A stretch of DNA of 12,019 nt from Syntrophales bacterium (GTDB lineage Bacteria; Desulfobacterota; Syntrophia; Syntrophales; UBA8958). A program made the translations under genes and the position numbers. The stretch spans positions 1 to 12,019 of the forward strand of contig JALNVY010000054.1 in NCBI GenBank assembly GCA_023231165.1, given 5' to 3'. Position 1 is the stretch's first letter. Every line of letters starts with the position of its first letter. The notes below the pieces were generated by a model that did not search any database, had not been told where the DNA came from, and was given only the letters and a program-made list of their open reading frames with translations. Below, one piece after another: positions 1 to 5,295 of this stretch.

Positions 1-1224
1 GACACCAAGCGCATTCTTTACGATAATGATTTGAGTAACATTTCGGAACATTGCTGGGACGAAGGTCCGCCTGCGGCAATCGAGGTCGCGGGGCCAAGAG
101 AAATGATCTATTTCGACCCGCCGAAAAGCAAGGCGGCCATTGTAACCTGCGGTGGTCTATGTCCGGGAATCAACGATGTGATTCGCGCCATCGTCATGGA
201 ACTTTACCACCGCTACGGGGTAAGTAATATCATCGGTATCAAGTATGGATTCCAGGGTTTGATTCCCAGATACGGACATGATATGATGGATTTGACACCG
301 GAACTGGTCAAGGATGTTCATGCGGAGGGGGGTAGCATCTTGTCTTCATCCCGGGGGAAGCAGGACATCACGGAGATGGTCAACATCCTCAAGAGGATGA
401 ATGTGGATATGTTTTTCTGCATTGGCGGCGATGGAACAATGCGGGCTACGGAACTTATCACGGAAGAAATATCGAAGAGAAAGCTCGGGATCAGTGTAAT
501 CGGCATTCCCAAAACGATCGACAACGACCTGAATCTCGTGGACAAGACCTTCGGCTTTGACACCGCCATATCAGAGGCGGTTCATGCTGTTGAGTGCGCC
601 CATGTGGAGGCGAAAGGGTCACCGATGGGCATCGGTCTGGTCAAGCTGATGGGTCGTCAATCGGGACATATAGCCGTTCATGCCGCCCTGGCTCAGAACG
701 ACGCCAATTTTGTCCTGATTCCGGAGGTTTCCTTCGATCTGTATGGCGAGAAAGGTTTCCTGAAAGCCCTGGAGAAGCGCCTGCGCCAACGAAAACACTG
801 TGTTATACTGGCTGCGGAAGGAGCGGGACAGGAGTTTTTTCGCCCGGAAGAAGGCAAGATCGAGACGGACGCCTCCGGAAACCTAAGACTGCGTGACATC
901 GGCATATATCTGCGCGGAATAATAGAAGAATATTTCAAGAACTGCGATCTGGAAGTCAATCTGAAATATATCGATCCCAGCTACACAATCCGCAGCGTCC
1001 CGGCAACCGCCAGTGACAGTATTTACTGCGGAGCCTTGGGGCAATACGCCGTCCATGCCGGCATGGCCGGTAAGACGGGCATGCTGGTCGGTCTCTTTCG
1101 GGGCGAATATGTCCATCTGCCCCTAAAGGAAGTCATGTCGGGTAAACAGGTCGATCCGTCGGGAAATATCTGGATGCGGGTCATTGAATCCACGGGTCAG
1201 CCAATGTCCATGAAAAATGACTGA
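1..1224 (+). CDS. ATP-type 6-phosphofructokinase, plant/TP0108-like group (5' end outside window)
   Basis: This enzyme would phosphorylate fructose 6-phosphate to fructose 1,6-bisphosphate in cytosolic glycolysis. Numbering from the TTG at base 31, the nucleotide-binding motif GGLCPG lies at residues 41-46, the phosphoryl-donor loop GGDGT at 132-136, the catalytic PKTIDND at 160-166 and the substrate-side MGRQSG at 207-212. The glycine in GGDG is the ATP-type residue, since PPi enzymes carry GGDD. The lysine in PKTIDND differs from the PGTIDND of classical bacterial PfkA and matches plant-type ATP enzymes. The frame is open to base 1 and reads DTKRILYDND before the TTG, which looks like family sequence, so the real start is probably upstream and the TTG is not the start. 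About 397 residues are visible; relatives are usually somewhat longer than 400. The family call is secure. The donor is inferred from one residue. Confidence 0.93.
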   Translation, partial: DTKRILYDNDLSNISEHCWDEGPPAAIEVAGPREMIYFDPPKSKAAIVTCGGLCPGINDVIRAIVMELYHRYGVSNIIGIKYGFQGLIPRYGHDMMDLTPELVKDVHAEGGSILSSSRGKQDITEMVNILKRMNVDMFFCIGGDGTMRATELITEEISKRKLGISVIGIPKTIDNDLNLVDKTFGFDTAISEAVHAVECAHVEAKGSPMGIGLVKLMGRQSGHIAVHAALAQNDANFVLIPEVSFDLYGEKGFLKALEKRLRQRKHCVILAAEGAGQEFFRPEEGKIETDASGNLRLRDIGIYLRGIIEEYFKNCDLEVNLKYIDPSYTIRSVPATASDSIYCGALGQYAVHAGMAGKTGMLVGLFRGEYVHLPLKEVMSGKQVDPSGNIWMRVIESTGQPMSMKND

Positions 1225-1315
1225 TTTAGGCAATGACGTCAAGATTAAGTTTGATGAACACGTAAAAATCGACGGCTTCGTAAAAAGGTTCGCAGGCAAG
1301 GCGCGCAAATCTTGA
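1217..1315 (+). other. 32-codon reading frame overlapping the phosphofructokinase stop; possible gene stump cut by the repeat
   Basis: ATG at 1217 overlaps the end of the kinase gene in the arrangement ATGACTGA, typical of translationally coupled genes. The frame reads MTDLGNDVKIKFDEHVKI and then enters the inverted-repeat element at 1271, where translation continues through repeat-derived sequence to TGA at 1313-1315. I recognise no family, and no good Shine-Dalgarno sequence precedes the ATG. It may be the N-terminus of a former downstream partner gene truncated by the element, or chance. Only the first 18 codons are not repeat sequence, which is too little to decide. Confidence 0.25.
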
Positions 1316-1395
1316 GGAATGAGGTATACTTGGCGTACGCCGCAGTGACGAGGGATGCAGCGCAACGCAGCATCCGGGCTTTTCACGAAGCCGTC
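1271..1395. repeat. Intergenic palindrome-ended repeat (MITE/REP-like), 125 bp
   Basis: The ends are 17-bp inverted repeats, GACGGCTTCGTAAAAAG at 1271-1287 and CTTTTCACGAAGCCGTC at 1379-1395, complementary at 16 of 17 positions. Inside are a perfect 10-bp palindrome GGCGTACGCC (1332-1341) and a hairpin GGATGCAGCG-caa-CGCAGCATCC (1353-1375) with one mismatch, followed by GGGCTTTT. There is no transposase frame, so if mobile it is non-autonomous. The flanks AAAATC and AGAAAT show no clear target-site duplication. From memory, similar elements ending in ACGAAGCCGTC are scattered through deltaproteobacterial genomes; this window holds only one copy. It separates the phosphofructokinase unit from the rpmB promoter region. 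Confidence 0.75.
1353..1384 (+). terminator. Possible weak terminator hairpin inside the repeat
   Basis: A 10-bp stem with one mismatch and a CAA loop (1353-1375) is followed by GGGCTTTT at 1376-1383. It could end transcripts from the phosphofructokinase gene. The U-run is only four bases and starts three bases after the stem, so intrinsic termination would be inefficient. The whole repeat could also fold as one long stem on its terminal inverted repeats. Confidence 0.3.
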
Positions 1396-1400
1396 AGAAA

Positions 1401-1428
1401 TTGCTTGCATATTTCCGTCTTATATTGT
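1401..1428 (+). promoter_or_regulatory. Candidate sigma70 promoter for rpmB
   Basis: TTGCTT (1401-1406) and TATTGT (1423-1428) are separated by 16 bp, and the overlapping TATATT at 1421 gives an alternative -10. The site begins six bases after the repeat ends and lies 36 bp before the rpmB start. This is a match by eye to the consensus only; no transcription start is known. Confidence 0.35.
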
Positions 1429-1448
1429 AGCAACCACGCCACTACAAT
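1424..1448 (+). promoter_or_regulatory. Perfect 7-bp inverted repeat in the rpmB leader
   Basis: ATTGTAG (1424-1430) and CTACAAT (1442-1448) are perfect reverse complements with an 11-bp spacer. They overlap the candidate -10 and end two bases before the Shine-Dalgarno sequence. It could be an operator, or a leader hairpin next to the ribosome binding site if transcription starts upstream of it. The function is unknown, and a repeat this short can arise by chance. Confidence 0.3.
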
Positions 1449-1450
1449 TT

Positions 1451-1456
1451 GAGGAG
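1451..1456 (+). promoter_or_regulatory. Ribosome binding site of rpmB
   Basis: GAGGAG ends eight bases before the ATG at 1465. This is near-ideal spacing and fixes the L28 start. Confidence 0.8.
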
Positions 1457-1464
1457 CGAGGGAT

Positions 1465-1662
1465 ATGTCCAGAATGTGCGAGGTATGCGGGAAAAAGCCC
1501 GTCAGCGGTAATAATGTAAGCCATGCCAACAATAAGACTAAAAGGGTCTGGAGACCGAATCTACAGAAGATCCGCGCCATTGACGAGAAAAGCGGCGCCG
1601 TCAAGAGAGTGAAGATTTGTACGCGCTGCCTCCGTTCCGGCTCCGTGCGCAAAGCGGTTTAA
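1465..1662 (+). CDS. rpmB: 50S ribosomal protein L28, four-cysteine (zinc-ribbon) form
   Basis: L28 is a small basic protein of the large ribosomal subunit. The 65 residues carry the typical start MSRMCEVCGKKP, the central GNNVSHANNKTKR and the WRPNLQ segment. Cysteine pairs at 5/8 and 52/55 (CEVC, CTRC) make this the zinc-binding C+ form; zinc-free paralogues lack these pairs. The length is normal for the C+ type. A strong Shine-Dalgarno sequence precedes the ATG. It stands alone on the plus strand, with no rpmG neighbour, which is common in deltaproteobacteria. Its TAA (1660-1662) touches the stop codon of the convergent gene with no spacer. The identification is secure. Confidence 0.96.
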   Translation: MSRMCEVCGKKPVSGNNVSHANNKTKRVWRPNLQKIRAIDEKSGAVKRVKICTRCLRSGSVRKAV

Positions 1663-2460
1663 TTATAAATCCGGATTAAATCCGACCCTCCGGATCGCCG
1701 TGAGGGTCGGCTCTAAGAAATCACCGTAATCTTTCACCAATTCCATTCCCTGGTTCATGACGTCGGTAAGCCCGGCGATGGCCTGCCCATCATCACGGGA
1801 AATGCCGTATTTGTGCGCAAAAAACTGGATCCGCCCTTTGAGGGTCATAAAACGTCTGATCCGTTTCAGGGTATATACCGCCGCCCCTTCCATCGATGCC
1901 TCTTCGATACTCTGCACAGGCATTCCATACAACCAGGCAATATTTTCACTGAACTCGACGAGTTTTTCTGTAGCGGTGTAACTCATGGCATCGCTAAGGA
2001 GGATGAGAAGTTTTTCGCTCTCTCCAAGCCGCTCAAGATGCAGGGCAAGGTCAAATGTCATCTCGATAATCATGTGGGACCGGTAGGCGGCGTGGGCATA
2101 AGGAATCGGTGTTCCCTGATTCTCATAGATCTCAAGGAGCGGTTGCACGAGGGGTCGCCCCTTGAGATATGTATAGCCTTGGGAATCGGGATTGAATTCC
2201 ATGACGGGTTGGCTTGTAATCGATCCGTGATGGGAAATGTCATCAACCATCAAATGAAAATGGACGAAGGCGTTTTTTTGGTACTTTGCCGGCAGCGTGC
2301 AGCGGCGGGGAATGCCGTGGGTGACCTCGGCAGTAATATCTTTATGAATCGGCAGCAGATCCGGACAGATGTTGTAAATAAGGAGGTCGGGATGATTCCT
2401 GACAAATTCTTCTCCCCCCGGATAATTCATAAGGAGCCAAGTATGGGTCATCATCAGCAT
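1663..2460 (-). CDS. Putative zinc-dependent phospholipase C-like metalloprotein
   Basis: The 265-residue protein has no obvious signal peptide or membrane helix. It shows an ordered set of likely metal ligands: H6, D34 in a CPDLLP segment, H39 or H48, H69-xxx-D73 (HLMVD) with H77/H78, and H129-xxx-E133 (HMIIE). This order, with HxxxD before HxxxE, matches the zinc ligands of the phospholipase C / S1-P1 nuclease superfamily. The segment AFVHFHLMVDDISHH resembles the 'GYLAHLVAD..WH' block of cytosolic Zn_dep_PLPC-like bacterial proteins. The C-terminal half is helical and unrecognised. The substrate is unknown, and most bacterial members are uncharacterised. ATG codons at positions 1, 3 and 4 are all possible starts; a weak GAGAGA nine bases before the first slightly favours it. 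The gene lies 49 bp downstream of the DUF4911-like gene. Family assignment is by motif order only. Confidence 0.55.
   Translation of the reverse strand: MLMMTHTWLLMNYPGGEEFVRNHPDLLIYNICPDLLPIHKDITAEVTHGIPRRCTLPAKYQKNAFVHFHLMVDDISHHGSITSQPVMEFNPDSQGYTYLKGRPLVQPLLEIYENQGTPIPYAHAAYRSHMIIEMTFDLALHLERLGESEKLLILLSDAMSYTATEKLVEFSENIAWLYGMPVQSIEEASMEGAAVYTLKRIRRFMTLKGRIQFFAHKYGISRDDGQAIAGLTDVMNQGMELVKDYGDFLEPTLTAIRRVGFNPDL
1682..1710. terminator. GC-rich hairpin at the rpmB / phospholipase-like convergence
   Basis: CCGACCCTC (1682-1690) and GAGGGTCGG (1702-1710) form a perfect 9-bp stem with an 11-base loop. It starts 20 bp past the rpmB stop, inside the last codons of the convergent minus-strand gene. 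On the minus strand it is followed by ATTTAAT, on the plus strand by CTCTAAG. Neither is a classical U-tract, so it is at best a weak bidirectional terminator or an RNA 3'-end protector. The stem is also coding sequence (PTL...RVG), so it may be coincidental. Confidence 0.4.
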
Positions 2461-2509
2461 GGGGAAGCGTCTCTCATAATATTTATTTTGTCAAACCGAT
2501 GGCCGTAAT

Positions 2510-2716
2510 TTATGACTGGATGATCCGGAAATCAACAGATTTTTTCAGCTCGGAAAGGATTATCTGAAAATCATCTTGAAAATCAGGCATGATCATTATC
2601 CGGACAATGGCCTCCCTGGAATCGATGGTGGTGATGGATGATAACCTTTCGTATCCCTCCAATAAAAATTGCAGCCGCACGAGATCTTTTCTGGATAACT
2701 GCAAATAGATGTTCAT
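2510..2716 (-). CDS. Small DUF4911-like protein
   Basis: This 68-residue soluble protein begins MNIYLQLSRKDLVRLQFLLEGYERLSSITTID and alternates predicted strand and helix in a compact alpha/beta pattern. The opening 'YL.L.R.DL..L.F.LEGY..L..ITT.D' followed by an 'A.VRI...PDF..DF..IL..L' segment resembles the DUF4911 family as I remember it from deltaproteobacteria. No function is known. GGAGG at 2728-2732 precedes the ATG by 11 bases, with an AGAGAG closer in. It lies 76 bp downstream of the truncated PAS gene and 49 bp upstream of the phospholipase-like gene, all in one direction, so the three may share a transcript. I see no convincing promoter of its own. Family assignment is from memory of the pattern. 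Confidence 0.65.
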   Translation of the reverse strand: MNIYLQLSRKDLVRLQFLLEGYERLSSITTIDSREAIVRIMIMPDFQDDFQIILSELKKSVDFRIIQS

Positions 2717-2792
2717 ATTTCTCTCTGCCTCCGCTCATGAGACTATGACTCGCAACAAACCCTGTCTTTTCCGTTCTTTTTTCCCTGGTACA

Positions 2793-2987
2793 TTAACTGG
2801 CCAACCCGATGACGAAGGCCGGGATCGGTGAAGCGTCGCTAATGATATGCAACCATTGTGCACCATTCCTGAGCGCCTCTTCGGCCCGCTTCCGCACGGA
2901 GTCCGAGAATTCCAGTTCCTGGATTCTCTGTTTTAAACCGGATATCTCTTCGATCAGTTCAGCATTTATCATGGCTTGGTCATTCAT
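2793..2987 (-). CDS. Coiled-coil/PAS fragment: probable N-terminal remnant of a sensor histidine kinase
   Basis: The 64-residue product starts with a heptad-rich coiled coil (AELIEEISGLKQRIQELE, then RKRAEEAL). It then shows the opening of a PAS domain (ISDASPIPAFVIG) and stops three residues later, where intact kinases would continue into the PAS core and a HisKA-HATPase module. The next 76 bases contain no continuation in any minus-strand frame. Its ATG (2985-2987) overlaps the TGA of the HD-GYP gene in ATGAATGA, so it is very likely translated by coupling. I interpret it as the stump of a sensor kinase that was once the last gene of the signalling operon. A functional short coiled-coil adaptor cannot be excluded. 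Confidence 0.6.
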   Translation of the reverse strand: MNDQAMINAELIEEISGLKQRIQELEFSDSVRKRAEEALRNGAQWLHIISDASPIPAFVIGLAS

Positions 2988-5271
2988 CTTGAAATCTGAT
3001 ACCTTCGAGTTGAAACCCCTCTTCCATGAAGAGCATCAGACAGGCATCTACTGCATCTGTGTCATAGAGAAGTCCCTTATTCTTTTTGATTTCTTCCAGG
3101 GCGTTCTCAAGTCCGAGGGCGGAACGATAGGGTCGGTGAGAGGCCATGGCATCAATCACATCGGCTATAGCTATAATCCTTGATTCCAGCAAAATATCAA
3201 TGTTTGACCGCCCATTAGGATAGCCGGAGCCATCCATTCTCTCATGGTGTTCCAGGATAATCCTCGCTACAGGCCACGGGAACTCAATGTTCTTCATGAT
3301 ATCATAACCTGCCTGAGGGTGTGTCCTGAGCATTTGCATTTCAATGCTTGATAACTTGCCGGGTTTGCTGAGAAGCTCTGCCGGTATGTACATCTTGCCG
3401 ATGTCGTGTATGACCCCTGCCATCTGAATGCCTCTGATCTGCTCTTCCGAAAAATTCATTTTTTTAGCAATGGCAGTGGCAAGCCTGGCTACCTTATCCT
3501 GATGACCTGCCGTATACGGGTCTCTTGTTTCCACAACCATCGACATCGCTTTTATCGTGTCTCCCATGCTTTTCTCTAACTGCCTGAGGCCTTGTTGGAT
3601 TTTTTCTTCGGCTTGCCTGTATTTGGTTATATCATCAATGGTCAATACCACCTCGCTAATATGGCCCTGCTCATTAAAAATGGGAGATCCATTAATCAAC
3701 AGGAACACCCGTTGTCCATCAGACGACTCAATGGCATGACGGAGCCCATAGACCGGATTGCCGGTGTTCATCACCAAGGCGAACGGCAACTGCTCTTCAG
3801 GAAGCGGATTCCCGTCAAAGTCGGTGATATGCCAATCTGAAGAGCTATAGCCCCGTTGGGTGATTTCATTTTTCGTAAGACAAAATATGTCCTCAGCCCG
3901 TTTGTTGGCAAATACGATTTGTCCCTTACGGTCAACAACCGTAATACCTGCAGGACTGGTCTTCATGATTCGATCGACCATGCTGCGCTCCCGGAGCACT
4001 CTCTCTTCCAGCAGTTTCCGCTCGGTAATGTCGCGGAAGATTCCCAAGAGGTAGTCGCGCCCGTTCAGCGCAATGTTGGCTGCACGGATTTCCACCGGAA
4101 TCGACGCGCCGCTTTTCGACAAGAGGGTGTCTCCCAGAGCCAGACCGGCATCACCCTCTCGGTGTTTTTGGTAGCTCGGGGATTGCCCATCGATCTCTTC
4201 TTGCGGGGGGTGGAGAATGGACTGCGCCTGTCCCACAAGTTCCGTCTTTTCCCGCTCCACCATGCGGCACAGGGCTTGATTGCAGTCCGAGAGCGCGCCT
4301 GTCTCGACGTCGGTCAGCGCGATCCCATCTTGGGCATTATCGAAGATAGAGCGGTATCGCTCTTCCGCATCGCGGATCTGTATATTCAACCAAGTATTTT
4401 CCAAGATGGGTGAAATGATGCTCACCAGTATGCTGAGCGCCTTCACTTGTCCCAGCGTCATATGGCGGTGACCCCGCGTGACATTGACATTCAGCACGCC
4501 GACCAGATTGCCTCCCGCCATCATCGGCATCGAAACAGCGGCGCGAATATCGGTGCGCGGACTGACAGGAGAAAAACGGGGATCATCAACCTCTCCATTG
4601 ATGATCACGGTCTCGCGATTACGCGCCACCCAGCCGGCAATGCCACGCTCCATAGGCACGCGCTCCCCGATGTACTCTCTATGACCGCCGCGGGAAACGG
4701 CCACATAAAGCTCTTTGCCGTCACGGGTCGGGAGCATGATGGACACCTCATCCGCGTTGCATTGCTGAAGGGTGGCATCAGCGACTTTATTCAGAATAGC
4801 GTTCAAATCGGAAGAAAAAGCGATCACCTTCCCCAGTTCATGAATGGCCACTGTTTCCCGCAACTGTATATTTTCCATCCGCAGACTGCGTACTTCCATG
4901 GCGCGGGAGAGTAACGGCAGAAGCGTATTCAGCTTGAAAGGCTTCAGAACATAATCAAACGCGCCTGTCTTCATTGCCTCCACAGCCGTCTGAACCGTCC
5001 CATGCCCGGTCATGATGATGCCGACAAGATTAGGATCAATTTCAAGACCGGCATGAAGCAGGGCAATGCCATTCATTTCCGGCATCATCAAATCCGTCAG
5101 CAGCAGGTCGTAATCCTGTTCCAAAAGAACCTTCAATGCATCGGTGCCGGTGGTAAATCCCGTCGTTTTGTACCCTTGCACGGCGAGCGCCTCACAGAGA
5201 GCCGTCATCAGCTCGACTTCGTCATCAACAACCATGATGCGTCCCACTTTGAAATCTTCATGATTCTTCAT
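2980..5271 (-). CDS. REC-GAF-PAS-PAS-HD-GYP response regulator (c-di-GMP phosphodiesterase)
   Basis: The protein has 763 residues from the chosen ATG. Domains in order: receiver (about 10-125, phospho-acceptor D60 in LLTDLMMPEMNG, lysine in VLKPF); GAF (about 145-290, with GIAGWVA and VSMPM motifs); PAS 1 (about 305-425, ending FRDITERK); PAS 2 (about 435-560, ending IDDITKYRQAE); HD-GYP (about 570-745). The catalytic signature is complete: HD at 622-623 (VIHDIGK) and HHERMDGSGYP at 675-685. It should therefore hydrolyse c-di-GMP under control of phosphorylation and of whatever GAF/PAS sense. A GTG at 5283 would add four residues, but AGGTGG sits eight bases before the ATG at 5271, which decides the start. 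It follows the REC-kinase gene by 24 bp and overlaps the PAS remnant by 8 bp. No DNA-binding domain is present. Domain calls are secure; activity is inferred from intact motifs. Confidence 0.94.
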   Translation of the reverse strand: MKNHEDFKVGRIMVVDDEVELMTALCEALAVQGYKTTGFTTGTDALKVLLEQDYDLLLTDLMMPEMNGIALLHAGLEIDPNLVGIIMTGHGTVQTAVEAMKTGAFDYVLKPFKLNTLLPLLSRAMEVRSLRMENIQLRETVAIHELGKVIAFSSDLNAILNKVADATLQQCNADEVSIMLPTRDGKELYVAVSRGGHREYIGERVPMERGIAGWVARNRETVIINGEVDDPRFSPVSPRTDIRAAVSMPMMAGGNLVGVLNVNVTRGHRHMTLGQVKALSILVSIISPILENTWLNIQIRDAEERYRSIFDNAQDGIALTDVETGALSDCNQALCRMVEREKTELVGQAQSILHPPQEEIDGQSPSYQKHREGDAGLALGDTLLSKSGASIPVEIRAANIALNGRDYLLGIFRDITERKLLEERVLRERSMVDRIMKTSPAGITVVDRKGQIVFANKRAEDIFCLTKNEITQRGYSSSDWHITDFDGNPLPEEQLPFALVMNTGNPVYGLRHAIESSDGQRVFLLINGSPIFNEQGHISEVVLTIDDITKYRQAEEKIQQGLRQLEKSMGDTIKAMSMVVETRDPYTAGHQDKVARLATAIAKKMNFSEEQIRGIQMAGVIHDIGKMYIPAELLSKPGKLSSIEMQMLRTHPQAGYDIMKNIEFPWPVARIILEHHERMDGSGYPNGRSNIDILLESRIIAIADVIDAMASHRPYRSALGLENALEEIKKNKGLLYDTDAVDACLMLFMEEGFQLEGIRFQDE

Positions 5272-5279
5272 ATCTGCCA

Positions 5280-5285
5280 CCACCT
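5280..5285 (-). promoter_or_regulatory. Ribosome binding site choosing the HD-GYP gene start
   Basis: AGGTGG on the minus strand lies eight bases before the ATG at 5269-5271. The upstream in-frame GTG codons (5278-5283) overlap this sequence, and the next purine-rich stretch (GAGG) is 19 bases from them, so the ATG is the likelier start. Confidence 0.6.
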
Positions 5286-5295
5286 GTTTAATGGG

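Noticed and set aside
1255..1405. Target-site duplication around the inverted-repeat element
   Set aside because: The flanking bases AAAATC and AGAAAT do not match, so direct evidence of transposition is lacking.
1813..2508. Long plus-strand reading frame (231 codons)
   Set aside because: It is antisense to the phospholipase-like gene, which carries an ordered set of metal-binding motifs. The plus-strand product shows no recognisable domain, and no ribosome binding site is evident.
2717..2792. Frameshifted continuation of the PAS fragment
   Set aside because: I translated the downstream bases in all minus-strand frames and found no PAS core or kinase sequence, so truncation fits better than a frameshift.
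2717..2792. Intrinsic terminator or promoter between the PAS stump and the DUF4911-like gene
   Set aside because: There is no stem followed by a U-run on the minus strand (the run there is A-rich), and no convincing -35/-10 pair.
3856..4914. Several plus-strand frames of 60-185 codons
   Set aside because: They are antisense to the GAF/PAS region of the HD-GYP regulator, whose domain structure is intact and continuous.
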